A DNA stretch of 6,857 bases from an uncultured Porphyromonadaceae bacterium. GTDB taxonomy: Bacteria; Bacteroidota; Bacteroidia; Bacteroidales; Muribaculaceae. Numbering within the stretch: the stretch's first letter is position 1; every line of letters starts with the position of its first letter. Positions 1 to 6,620 of this stretch are shown here, piece after piece. The stretch spans positions 1-6,857 of the forward strand of contig CAMWIF010000143.1 in NCBI GenBank assembly GCA_947174225.1, written 5' to 3'. Under the pieces are notes generated by a model. The model saw only the letters and a program-made list of their open reading frames with translations, searched no databases and was not told where the DNA came from. A program made the position numbers and the translations under genes.

Positions 1-396
1 CATAGTCAGGCGGCGGGTCCACCGGCATCCTTGAAATACCTTGATGGCCATTTCGATAATGATCCGGACGCTGCGTTGACAGTGGTTATGGGTAAGCCGT
101 TGAAAGAATATAACCTTGACGAGTACCGTGGGCTGACCCTTAAATATACTCCGGAAAAGGCACAGGGGATTGAAGAGAGTGTGGTGAAAGATTCACAGAG
201 TGCGGTGGATAAGGAGATGTCGTATAGAAAAGGGAAACTCTACTATGCTTTTCTAACACTTCCTATCACGCACGACGGTAAAAACCGCTATCTGTTTTAT
301 CTAAATCAGACTCTTGCAAAGGGTGATAAGGTGATACTTATATATATGTGTGGCAAGGCGTCGACCGACAAGATAAGGAAGCTGATAAAAAAGTAA
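1..396 (+). CDS. 3' end of a DUF6108-like protein of unknown function (5' truncated by window)
   Basis: The frame is open from the first base of the window and ends at TAA 394-396, giving about 131 residues. There is no ATG, so the true start lies to the left; a TTG at position 31 is probably an internal Leu codon. The visible part has a KYLDGHF segment near the start, then LTVVMGKPLKEYNLDEYRGLTLK, followed by a basic and aromatic half with LYYAFLTLP, NRYLFYLN and a closing VILIYMCGKAS strand. From memory this pattern resembles the small Bacteroidetes family DUF6108, usually short exported proteins of unknown role. The signal peptide, if present, is outside the window. Identity to DUF6108 is moderately likely and no biochemical function can be assigned. 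The next gene starts 82 bases downstream on the same strand. Confidence 0.7.
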   Translation, partial: HSQAAGPPASLKYLDGHFDNDPDAALTVVMGKPLKEYNLDEYRGLTLKYTPEKAQGIEESVVKDSQSAVDKEMSYRKGKLYYAFLTLPITHDGKNRYLFYLNQTLAKGDKVILIYMCGKASTDKIRKLIKK

Positions 397-478
397 AAGC
401 TTCAATGTGGGATAAGATTCAGTAGGGAGAACGATAAATGTGTAAATTAAGAATCTAAACTAAACATATTGCTTGATA

Positions 479-1348
479 ATGAAAAGAAAGATTTCAATAG
501 TAATGACACTGCTGACAGCGTGGCTTGCAGGTGTGGCTGCCGAGTCGGCTGACACTGTTACCTATCTTCCACATCCCGAATGGGTAGAGGTAAAGACGTA
601 TGGTGATTCCATTCATGTGAAGGCTAAAGGTAAGGAACACGGCGCGAATTATGATTACTCATATGACTATGCTCTGTCGGGGAGCGCGGACAATGACTGG
701 GAAGTGAATTTGCCATTCTTTAAGACTCATTATGAGAGGGCTAAGAAACGTCGGGGCGGCTGTTGGCTGAGTGTCGATTGGTTTGATAATTTCTATGTCG
801 GCGGTGTCATAGGTCTCGACAAGCCTGAGGGAATGCGTGGAGGTTGGGAGATAGGTGTAGACAATCTCGTGGGTCTGTTCTGGCACGCTGGTCGCAAGGG
901 TCCCGTCTTCTCCCTCGGTGCCGGATTAGGCTATCGTTCCACCAACTTCGGCAATGGTATGATGCTTGATCAGATAGGCAAGACGCTTGTGATTGTCCCT
1001 ATAAATGATGAGATAGCCTCCGCCTCGTCAAGGCTTCATCTGTTTCGGTTGACAGTGCCATTTATGATAACGCAACGCATGGGATGCGGTATGGCAATTC
1101 GTTTGGGAGCTATTCTTAATCTGAACACCTATACGAGTGCCACGACAAAGATTAAGTCGGGACGTAAAACTACCAAGCAGAGTTTCCACTCTCTTGAGCA
1201 GAGGTTTGCCACACCTGATTTCCTCGGGTCATTGGTAATATGTGATAATTGCGGAGTGTATGTGCGTTGGTCGCCCGTGTCATTGTTCAGCAGCGAATGG
1301 GGACCCAAGGTAAAGACTATTTCCGTAGGCGTTAATTTTGTGCTTTGA
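479..1348 (+). CDS. Secreted outer-membrane beta-barrel-like protein, paralogue A
   Basis: This encodes 289 residues from ATG 479. A TTG two codons upstream is less likely because the ATG directly begins a basic n-region (MKRK). Residues 5-22 form a hydrophobic signal peptide ending near AAES/ADT, so the product is exported; there is no lipobox cysteine. After a charged N-terminal region (about 25-95), the protein shows alternating polar and hydrophobic strands (GCWLSVDWFDNFYVGGVIG, GPVFSLGAGLGYRS, GMAIRLGAILNLN) and ends in ISVGVNFVL. A short C-terminal strand finishing in a hydrophobic residue is typical of beta-barrel outer-membrane proteins. It is clearly related to the next gene: both carry SRxxxF...VPF/QFP, a Gly-rich AI(L/F)N strand and GVYVR(W/Y)SP near the C-terminus. 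The ligand or role is unknown. The pair may be one transcription unit, with 71 bases between them. Confidence 0.82.
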   Translation: MKRKISIVMTLLTAWLAGVAAESADTVTYLPHPEWVEVKTYGDSIHVKAKGKEHGANYDYSYDYALSGSADNDWEVNLPFFKTHYERAKKRRGGCWLSVDWFDNFYVGGVIGLDKPEGMRGGWEIGVDNLVGLFWHAGRKGPVFSLGAGLGYRSTNFGNGMMLDQIGKTLVIVPINDEIASASSRLHLFRLTVPFMITQRMGCGMAIRLGAILNLNTYTSATTKIKSGRKTTKQSFHSLEQRFATPDFLGSLVICDNCGVYVRWSPVSLFSSEWGPKVKTISVGVNFVL

Positions 1349-1380
1349 CCATTGAGTGTATTTTAACCGCTGAGTGTATT
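1348..1380 (+). repeat. Imperfect 15-bp tandem direct repeat between the paralogues
   Basis: The copies are ACCATTGAGTGTATT at 1348-1362 and ACCGCTGAGTGTATT at 1366-1380. They match at 13 of 15 positions and are offset by 18 bases. The first copy starts on the last base of the stop codon of gene A and the second ends 39 bases before the start of gene B. This could be a small replication-slippage duplication or a paired protein-binding site for gene B; nothing in the sequence decides between them. Confidence 0.5.
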
Positions 1381-1419
1381 ATTTTTAGTTTTTATAATGT
1401 CTTTGTCTAAGAGTGAAAT

Positions 1420-2271
1420 ATGAAAATCCTTATATCTATATTAGTTGTTTTGTTGGGCGCATCTTGTTGCTATGGAAGTGAGTTCAGAGATACCGTAGGC
1501 ACATACTATCAGGAGCCGCAGGCGTTGATAATATCAGAGAGTCCGGATGAGGTAAGTGTGGAGGTAATTGATAACGAAGGTTTCCGGAGAGGCTTCTCTT
1601 ATCCGGCAGGGGGTAATAAACTGGTTAAAAGTTCCCGTGGATATAATCGGTTTCGGGCTGACTGTTGCGGAGATTGGGATGTGACCACCAACGGACTTTA
1701 TTTCGGTTTTATCTGCACACCGGGCACCGCCTCCTCTCTTTCACCGGATATGGGTAAATCATTGGAGATAGGTTGGCTTAATATATTAGGTATTGAACGC
1801 CGTTTGGGAATGGACTGGCGTATGTCGCTTGGTGTCGGCATTGATTGGCGAAATTACCGCTCCACACAGGGATTGGTCTATGAGAGTGAGAACGGACACG
1901 TGGAGGTATCAGATAATCCGATGGGGGGATATCGGTTCTCAAGGATCAAGATCTTCAGTGTGCAATTCCCTTTGCTGTGGACAAAGACCTTCAAGCGCAG
2001 AAACGGACTGAAACCGGGTTTGGGCTTCGGTGCGATATTCAATTGCAATGCTCACGGCTCCGTTAAGGCTTCCTGGAAAGATGAAGTGGGCAAAAACAGG
2101 AGCGTCAGCAGTGATAACATCGGTCAGAGGATGTTTACGATTGACCTATACGGACAGCTTCGTCTCGGTGATGTCGGGGTATATGTCAGATATTCACCGT
2201 ATAAGATCCTTACCCGTACACAATTACTTGATTACCGTCCGCTGTCAGTAGGAGTGTCGTTGTTCTACTGA
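1420..2271 (+). CDS. Secreted outer-membrane beta-barrel-like protein, paralogue B
   Basis: This encodes 283 residues from ATG 1420. Residues 3-19 are a strongly hydrophobic signal segment (ILISILVVLLGAS) followed by CCYGSEF. Signal peptidase I cleavage after CYG is plausible. A lipoprotein site at Cys16 is possible but weak, because the -3 position is Gly rather than Leu. The mature part is rich in alternating beta strands (LYFGFI, SLEIGWLNILGI, MSLGVGIDWRNY, PGLGFGAIFNCN) and ends in LSVGVSLFY, a typical outer-membrane barrel terminal strand. It aligns end to end with the preceding protein, with the best match in EIGxxNxxG, the Gly-rich AIFN strand and GVYVRYSP (253-260). Sequence divergence is high, so the duplication is old. 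A near-consensus -7 box (TGTCTTTG, 1398-1405) lies before the start but no -33 partner is evident. Function is unknown. Confidence 0.82.
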   Translation: MKILISILVVLLGASCCYGSEFRDTVGTYYQEPQALIISESPDEVSVEVIDNEGFRRGFSYPAGGNKLVKSSRGYNRFRADCCGDWDVTTNGLYFGFICTPGTASSLSPDMGKSLEIGWLNILGIERRLGMDWRMSLGVGIDWRNYRSTQGLVYESENGHVEVSDNPMGGYRFSRIKIFSVQFPLLWTKTFKRRNGLKPGLGFGAIFNCNAHGSVKASWKDEVGKNRSVSSDNIGQRMFTIDLYGQLRLGDVGVYVRYSPYKILTRTQLLDYRPLSVGVSLFY

Positions 2272-2314
2272 TGTTATGGATCTCTGTTTCCTTGATTGAG
2301 CAATCGGGATGGAT

Positions 2315-3121
2315 TTAGGAATTGTGAGGGCGGAGTTGCCAGAAAGCGACGGCTGATGCAGCTGCGACATTTAGCGAGTCTACGCCGTGTGCCATGGGAA
2401 TACGTGCTACATAGTCGCATGAAGAGATGACACCGTCGCTGAGTCCGTCACCCTCTGTGCCGAGCACGATTGCCAATCGCTCTTCTGTTCCCAAAATAGG
2501 ATCATCGATGGGCACTGAATTATCGCTCAACGCCATAGCTACTGTCTTGAATCCGTAATTGTGGAGTGAGATAAGGGGTTCGTGAATCCAGGTCCAAGGC
2601 ACTTGAAATATCGTGCCCATTGATACTCTGACTGCGCGTCGGTTGAGCGGGTCGCAGGAGGTAGGGGTGAGGAGAATGCCGTCTATGCCTAAGGCGGCAG
2701 CTGAGCGGAATATTGCACCGATATTGGTGGTATCGACCACACCGTCTATTACGGCTATGCGTCGTGCATTAACACATATTTCTGCAACCGACGGTAAGGG
2801 TCGGCGTTTCATAGCGCATAGCACACCGCGAGTAAGTTTGTAGCCTGTAAGAGAGGTGAGAAGTTCACGCGAGCCGGTGAATACGTCTATTTTGGGAAAT
2901 GCCTCTATAATGAAGGAGGCATCTCCTGAAATATGGCGTTCCTCACATAGCATTGAGAGGGGACGGTATCCGGCGTTCATAGCCACACGTATCACCTTCG
3001 GACTCTCAGCTATGAAGATGCCGTTTTCTTCATCGAGACGATTACGCAACTGTGCCTCCGTAAGCGTAGTGTAAAGCTTCAGAGCCGGGTTGTCAAGTGA
3101 AGTCAAATGAATTATCGACAT
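2315..3121 (-). CDS. TrmH/SpoU-family RNA 2'-O-ribose methyltransferase
   Basis: This 268-residue protein is full length for the family. An N-terminal substrate-binding domain (about 5-105) contains the typical GIFIAESPKVIRVAMNAG segment. The C-terminal SPOUT fold carries all three trefoil-knot motifs. Motif 1 is DTTNIGAIFRSA at 130-141, with the family's Asn133 and catalytic-type Arg139. Motif 2 is IVLGTEGDGLS at 218-228 with Glu223. Motif 3 is IPMAHGVDSLNVAAASAVA at 241-259, with the SLNV core at 249-252. Enzymes of this class transfer a methyl group from S-adenosylmethionine to a ribose 2'-OH in rRNA or tRNA in the cytoplasm. The exact target cannot be read from sequence, so no rlmB or trmH symbol is given. 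It converges on paralogue B with a 43-base gap. A weak -7-like box (TAGTTTTT, - strand, 3153-3146) lies upstream. Confidence 0.92.
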   Translation of the reverse strand: MSIIHLTSLDNPALKLYTTLTEAQLRNRLDEENGIFIAESPKVIRVAMNAGYRPLSMLCEERHISGDASFIIEAFPKIDVFTGSRELLTSLTGYKLTRGVLCAMKRRPLPSVAEICVNARRIAVIDGVVDTTNIGAIFRSAAALGIDGILLTPTSCDPLNRRAVRVSMGTIFQVPWTWIHEPLISLHNYGFKTVAMALSDNSVPIDDPILGTEERLAIVLGTEGDGLSDGVISSCDYVARIPMAHGVDSLNVAAASAVAFWQLRPHNS

Positions 3122-3179
3122 AATTATGTACGGATAAAGAACCCTAAAAACTATTTCGTAGCGTTAGTATTAACCCTAA

Positions 3180-3560
3180 TCATGGATTTGCGTAGGAGAG
3201 GATAGCGGCTTCTAACGCCGGGGTTGGGGAAATGAATCCGGCTTTGTATCTGTATAGTTCTTCTGCCGGATAGCCGATTTTTTCAGCGAAGGAGCGGATA
3301 TTGAGGTTTAGATGGGTCAAGAGGAAACGCTGTCCAGGTGATGGATCGGCATCGGGATAGAGAAAACTTTCGAAACTGATGTCTTCATCAAGATCTTTCC
3401 AGTGAAAGCCACTGTAACCTATTTTGTATTTTTCTCTTGAATCTGCAGAGGCTTTGTATAGGCGTGGATACCATAGCAAGGACTGACGAAGGATTTTCCC
3501 GTCTTCTGTCTGTGCGTATATCCATTCTCCCTCAAACCATATCTTATTTATTGTCACCAT
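3180..3560 (-). CDS. DUF2442 domain protein with an extra C-terminal helical tail
   Basis: This encodes 126 residues. The N-terminal 70 residues are a standard DUF2442 domain: a two-strand start (INKIWFEGEWIYAQTEDGK), YPRL at 31-34, a short helix (SADSREKYKIG) and the hallmark GFHWKDLDEDIS at 51-62. Residues 85-126 lie beyond the usual short domain. They read NLNIRSFAEKIGYPAEELYRYKAGF, which resembles a degenerate helix-turn-helix of the xenogeneic-regulator type, so DNA binding is possible but unproven. The start codon lies inside the 3' end of the DUF4160 gene (17-base overlap), which indicates translational coupling. DUF2442 proteins are commonly paired with DUF4160 proteins, and such pairs have been proposed as toxin-antitoxin modules. 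If that holds, this would be the antitoxin-like partner. Confidence 0.85.
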   Translation of the reverse strand: MVTINKIWFEGEWIYAQTEDGKILRQSLLWYPRLYKASADSREKYKIGYSGFHWKDLDEDISFESFLYPDADPSPGQRFLLTHLNLNIRSFAEKIGYPAEELYRYKAGFISPTPALEAAILSYANP

Positions 3561-3798
3561 AGAAATGCTCCTTCCATCTTTTTAAGATTATATCCTTATT
3601 ATCTTCAATCACACGTTTGATGCGTTTCATATCATTTGTTTTGATATTGACTCTTTCCCGTATGATGAAAGTATCGTTGTTTTCATCATAATCGAAAATT
3701 GCTTTTCCACCGCATCCCTCCACATGCACATGAACAGGTTCATGCTCTCTGCTATAGAAGAAAAAAGTGAAGCCAAAGAATCTGAAAAGTTCGGGCAT
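3544..3798 (-). CDS. DUF4160 domain protein, partner of DUF2442
   Basis: This small protein of 84 residues is the normal length for DUF4160. It has the family layout: MPELFRFFGFTFFFYSREHEP at the N-terminus, then the conserved His cluster HEPVHVHV (His19, His23, His25), a Gly-containing turn (GCGGKAIFDYD), and a C-terminal helix ending in ILKRWKEHF with Trp75. The His-rich motif suggests a metal- or nucleic-acid-related active site, but no activity is established as far as I know. It is the first gene of an overlapping pair with the DUF2442 gene. A toxin-like role in a two-gene module is an inference from this organisation. A candidate promoter lies about 23 bases upstream of its start. Confidence 0.87.
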   Translation of the reverse strand: MPELFRFFGFTFFFYSREHEPVHVHVEGCGGKAIFDYDENNDTFIIRERVNIKTNDMKRIKRVIEDNKDIILKRWKEHFYGDNK

Positions 3799-3820
3799 AT
3801 TGTGAGTATTTATAGTGGGG

Positions 3821-3852
3821 TAAAGTTACGATTTATTTTTCATTATACCAAC
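3821..3852 (-). promoter_or_regulatory. Candidate Bacteroidetes-type promoter for the DUF4160-DUF2442 pair
   Basis: Read on the - strand, TAACTTTA at 3828-3821 matches the Bacteroidetes -7 consensus TAnnTTTG except for its last base. GTTG at 3852-3849 sits 20 bases upstream and matches the -33 TTTG in three of four bases. The predicted start of transcription would leave a short untranslated leader of roughly 15 bases before the ATG at 3798. Confidence 0.4.
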
Positions 3853-3931
3853 TTTATTGTAGGTTTAATTTGTTAAAATCCCGGTTATTTAAGTTTGGAG
3901 GAGATGGGTAGGGGGTAAGGAGTGTATAATG

Positions 3932-3987
3932 AAAAATAGCATCGGAGCTTTACTCCCATATTAGGAATAAGGCTCCGATGCTATTTT
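3932..3987 (-). terminator. Strong intrinsic terminator of the pullulanase gene
   Basis: The arms AAAATAGCATCGGAGC (3933-3948) and GCTCCGATGCTATTTT (3972-3987) are perfectly complementary over 16 bp. Pairing continues inward through 3949-3952/3968-3971 (one G-U) and, after a mismatch, three more pairs. On the - strand the stem is followed by five T (3936-3932) and a T/A-rich tail. It begins 18 bases beyond the pullulanase stop. The + strand has TTTT only as part of the stem, so leftward termination is favoured. Confidence 0.88.
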
Positions 3988-4004
3988 AGGGTTTAGGGGA
4001 GAGG

Positions 4005-6044
4005 TTAGTCTTTGGCGAGGATGAGGGCGGAGTAGGGGGCGAGGGTGATCTTGCCACCTTTGCTGGTGCCGAGGTCGCCGGCAGGGGATATCTTACCGTC
4101 TTTTGCCACTATCTTCCATTTGCCTTTGGGTACGGTGACTGTCTGCTCGTGACTCGCGCCGTTGAAGACTACTTTTATCTCTTCCCATGGATCGCCGTTG
4201 GCGTGGTTCTTGAGTGAGTAGGAGATTAGGTTGGGAGTCTTTGAGGAATCGATGTTGTCGAATTTCAGATTCTTGGCGATGTCCTCAGCGGTGGTCATAC
4301 GGAAGGCGGGGTGACTCTTGCGAAGCTCTACGAGTCCTTTATAGTAGTCGAACTGGTCACGGTATTTTGCCTTGTTGTTCCAGTCGATGGCGTTGATGGA
4401 GTCAGGGCTCTTGTAGGAGTTATGTACGCCCTGCTTGTCGCGGAACACCTCTTCACCGGCAAACATAAAGGGTGTACCTTGTGAAGTGAACACGATGGTC
4501 TGCGCCAACTTGGCAGCGTCAAGCATATTCTGTTCGGGTTCACCTTCCATCGACTTGCGGAGCTTGTCGGTGAGTGTGAGGTCGTCGTGGCAAGAAACGT
4601 AGTTGACCACCATCTCAGGTGACTGTGCATAGGGGAACTTGGAATTATTGCCCTTTGTGTAGTCAATCTGGGGATGGGCAGTGGCAGCCACGATGCCAAT
4701 CTTCACGGTCTCCTCATTGCCGGGCTTGCCTGTGGCGAAACCACGGTCAGCGGCGTTGGTGTAGTGTCCCTTCACAGCGTCGCGGAGGTCGTCGGAGAAC
4801 ACGGCGATGTCAGTCATCTTGCTTACATTCTCTTTGAGAGCGCGGCGATCGACAGCCAACGGTGAATCACCGGCAGTCCAACCCTCACCATATACGAATA
4901 TTGAGGGATTGATCTTCTTAAGCTCGGCTGCCACCTCATTCATAGTGTCGATGTCGTGGATAGCCATAAGGTCAAAACGGAAACCGTCGATATGGTATTC
5001 ATCAGCCCAATACTTGGTGGAGTTGATGATATAGTCGCGCATCTGCTGGAGATCGGAAGCTGTCTCGTTGCCGCAACCGGAAGCGTCAGCGTAGCGTCCG
5101 TCGTCCCAATGACGGTGGTAGTAGCCGGGAGCGGTAAGTTCGAAATTAGAGTCGTCGTTCTGAGCGGTGTGGTTATACACCACGTCCATAATCACGCCGA
5201 TTCCGGCATCGTGGAGAGCCTTTATCATCTCCTTCATCTCCTTCACACGCACTGCGGGATCGGAGGGATTGGTGGAATAGGAACCTTCCGGAGCATTGTA
5301 GTTGAGCGGGTCATAACCCCAGTTGTAGGTGTTGTTCTGGAGATTCATCTCATCCACGGAATTGTAGTCGTAAGAGGGGAGGATATGAACGTGAGTTATG
5401 CCGAGTTCCTTGAGATGGTCAATGCCGGTCTTGTCACCGAGGGGTGTGACGGTACCCTCCTCAGTCAAGGCAAGGAATTTACCCTTGTTGGCAATGCCGG
5501 AAGAGGGATCCATCGACATATCGCGGTGGTGCATCTCGTAGACAATCACATCGCTGAAATTCTTCACTTCGGGTCCTTTGTCGGTAGCCCAGCCTTCGGG
5601 GTTAGTGGTGGCGAAGTCGATTATGGCGGCACGGCTGCCGTTGACGCCTACTGCCTTTGCCCACACACCGGGAGTCTCTTGTTTCCACTGTCCGTCCCAT
5701 TTAATCTGGAAAGTGTAGAACTTCCCATAGAGCTTCTGTGGCACAGAGGCTGTCCATGTGCCTGTGGCGGCATCGAATTTCATCGGAAGTGTCTCGTAGG
5801 GAGCACCGGTGTGGCCGTTGTCGTAGAGGTTTACGCGGGCATCCTGAGCCTTGGGACTCCAAAGGCGGAAGTGGGTGCCGGAGTTGTCAACGGTCAATTC
5901 GAGGTCGTCACCGTTGTAGGTGGGGTAGCTTACAAACTGCGAGTCATAGGTGCTCTGTGCCGCTACAGGAAGAGCTGAGAATGTCACAGCACCTGTAGCC
6001 ATGATGGCGGCGGTCATAAATGTTGAGAAAAATTTGGGTTTCAT
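4005..6044 (-). CDS. pulA: Secreted type I pullulanase (GH13 debranching enzyme)
   Basis: This 679-residue enzyme hydrolyses alpha-1,6 branch points of pullulan, amylopectin or glycogen. Residues 1-30 form a signal peptide ending ALPVAAQ/S with no lipobox, so a periplasmic or secreted rather than lipid-anchored product is expected. Residues about 45-150 form a CBM48-like N-terminal domain (HFRLWSPKAQDARVNLYDNG). The catalytic barrel contains the type I pullulanase signature YNWGYDP (240-246). The GH13 regions are DVVYNH (287-292), GFRFD with nucleophile Asp358, YGEGW with acid/base Glu387, and VSCHDD with His486 and transition-state Asp487. The residue after that Asp is Asp488, where many GH13 enzymes have Asn. 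A beta-sandwich C-terminal domain covers about 590-679. All catalytic residues are present and the length is normal. The gene is divergent from rpsO and no canonical -7 box was found upstream. A glycogen-debranching role is an alternative within the same family. Confidence 0.94.
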   Translation of the reverse strand: MKPKFFSTFMTAAIMATGAVTFSALPVAAQSTYDSQFVSYPTYNGDDLELTVDNSGTHFRLWSPKAQDARVNLYDNGHTGAPYETLPMKFDAATGTWTASVPQKLYGKFYTFQIKWDGQWKQETPGVWAKAVGVNGSRAAIIDFATTNPEGWATDKGPEVKNFSDVIVYEMHHRDMSMDPSSGIANKGKFLALTEEGTVTPLGDKTGIDHLKELGITHVHILPSYDYNSVDEMNLQNNTYNWGYDPLNYNAPEGSYSTNPSDPAVRVKEMKEMIKALHDAGIGVIMDVVYNHTAQNDDSNFELTAPGYYHRHWDDGRYADASGCGNETASDLQQMRDYIINSTKYWADEYHIDGFRFDLMAIHDIDTMNEVAAELKKINPSIFVYGEGWTAGDSPLAVDRRALKENVSKMTDIAVFSDDLRDAVKGHYTNAADRGFATGKPGNEETVKIGIVAATAHPQIDYTKGNNSKFPYAQSPEMVVNYVSCHDDLTLTDKLRKSMEGEPEQNMLDAAKLAQTIVFTSQGTPFMFAGEEVFRDKQGVHNSYKSPDSINAIDWNNKAKYRDQFDYYKGLVELRKSHPAFRMTTAEDIAKNLKFDNIDSSKTPNLISYSLKNHANGDPWEEIKVVFNGASHEQTVTVPKGKWKIVAKDGKISPAGDLGTSKGGKITLAPYSALILAKD

Positions 6045-6046
6045 GC

Positions 6047-6070
6047 TAAGAATTTACATGTAAGAATTTA
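6047..6070 (-). repeat. Perfect 10-bp direct repeat just upstream of the pullulanase start
   Basis: TAAGAATTTA occurs at 6047-6056 and again at 6061-6070, offset by 14 bases and ending two bases before the start codon. The spacer creates the palindrome TTACATGTAA at 6054-6063. It lies in the probable untranslated leader and might influence translation initiation or bind a regulator. It could also be chance in AT-rich sequence. Confidence 0.4.
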
Positions 6071-6113
6071 GAATTTTCAGGTATGGTTATGTGTTGGGAG
6101 AAGAGAGTCTTTT

Positions 6114-6127
6114 ATTGTTATAACAAT
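6114..6127. promoter_or_regulatory. 14-bp perfect palindrome, candidate operator
   Basis: ATTGTTATAACAAT is a perfect inverted repeat 70 bases upstream of the pullulanase ATG and 63 bases upstream of the rpsO -7 box. The TTGT-N4-ACAA form is typical of a dimeric helix-turn-helix regulator site. Position favours control of the pullulanase gene. The cognate regulator cannot be named from this window. Confidence 0.4.
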
Positions 6128-6189
6128 TAAAAGAGGTAAATTATTTAGCGTTTTTGAGTTTGGAGGGTGATTATTTGGAAATTTTTTTG

Positions 6190-6197
6190 TAACTTTG
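6190..6197 (+). promoter_or_regulatory. rpsO promoter -7 box
   Basis: TAACTTTG is an exact match to the Bacteroidetes -7 consensus TAnnTTTG. No TTTG lies at the ideal 19-21-base distance upstream; the nearest are at 6174-6177 (too close) and 6159-6162 (too far). Transcription would start near 6203, giving an rpsO leader of about 105 bases. Confidence 0.7.
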
Positions 6198-6202
6198 CAG
6201 CG

Positions 6203-6307
6203 CTTTTCGCGAAAGGTAGGTCTCAGTAAGGGAGAGCTTGGAGACCGAAAGCTTTTCAATCAAAAGTATTTTTAATATAATTTTCAACTTTTTAACTCTC
6301 AAACAAA
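6203..6307 (+). promoter_or_regulatory. Structured rpsO leader, candidate S15 autoregulatory element
   Basis: The first half folds well. CTTT 6203-6206 pairs with AAAG 6212-6215. GGTCTC 6219-6224 pairs with GAGACC 6241-6246, extended by AAG 6228-6230 with CTT 6237-6239 around a purine loop (6231-6236). GAGAG in that loop region (6232-6236) is complementary to CTCTC at 6296-6300, seven bases before the ATG, so a pseudoknot covering the initiation region is possible. CGAAAG at 6246-6251 could also compete for CTTTTCG at 6203-6209. The second half is AT-rich and unstructured, as is usual before Bacteroidetes start codons. S15 is known to repress its own mRNA in other bacteria through varied leader structures; that this one does so is an inference. 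Confidence 0.45.
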
Positions 6308-6583
6308 ATGCATCTTTCAACAGAGGAGAAGCAGGCCATCTTCGAGAAATATGGTCAGGGCAAGAACGATACAGGCAGCCCCGAAAGCCAGATCGCACTT
6401 TTCTCAGTACGTATCAAACACCTTACTGAGCACCTTAAGAACAACCACAAGGACCACGCTACAGCACGCGCTCTTAAGATGCTCGTAGGTCAGCGTCGTT
6501 CACTTCTCGATTATCTGGTTCGCAAGGACATTAACCGTTACCGTGCCATCATCGCTAAGAAGGAACTCGGTATACGTAAGTAA
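6308..6583 (+). CDS. rpsO: Small ribosomal subunit protein S15 (uS15)
   Basis: This 91-residue protein matches the usual length of S15 (about 88-90). It binds the central domain of 16S rRNA at a three-way junction during 30S assembly. The family motifs are present: DTGSPESQIALFSVRIKHLTEHL with the conserved TGSPE at 22-26, the KDH turn at 48-50, and the long basic helix GQRRSLLDYLVRKD followed by INRYRAIIAKKELGIRK. The start is the ATG after CTCTCAAACAAA; there is no Shine-Dalgarno sequence, which is normal for this phylum. Codon choice is of the highly expressed type (many CGT, AAC, AAG, CTT/CTC). The gene has its own promoter and a structured leader, and is divergent from the pullulanase gene. 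No T-rich intrinsic terminator for it is seen on the + strand downstream. Confidence 0.98.
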   Translation: MHLSTEEKQAIFEKYGQGKNDTGSPESQIALFSVRIKHLTEHLKNNHKDHATARALKMLVGQRRSLLDYLVRKDINRYRAIIAKKELGIRK

Positions 6584-6620
6584 TTCCGTCATTCTCGGTA
6601 AATTAGTTAAGGTATAAGTC

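Noticed and set aside
2291..2306. GATTG-AG-CAATC inverted repeat between the converging genes as a shared terminator
   Set aside because: A 5-bp stem with a two-base loop and no T-run on either side is too weak to support a terminator call.
3140..3179. AACCCTAA repeated at 3140-3147 and 3172-3179
   Set aside because: The 8-base match is short, lies in an AT-rich spacer and lacks symmetry or promoter-relative placement; chance is sufficient.
4956..5978. Long (340-codon) open frame on the + strand opposite the pullulanase gene
   Set aside because: It is fully antisense to a gene with all GH13 motifs, is rich in Val/Gly/His runs typical of a mirrored codon pattern, and has no recognisable domain, promoter or start context.
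6077..6429. Short open frames on both strands in the pullulanase-rpsO gap
   Set aside because: They overlap the rpsO promoter, leader and coding sequence, have biased low-information translations, and no start context.
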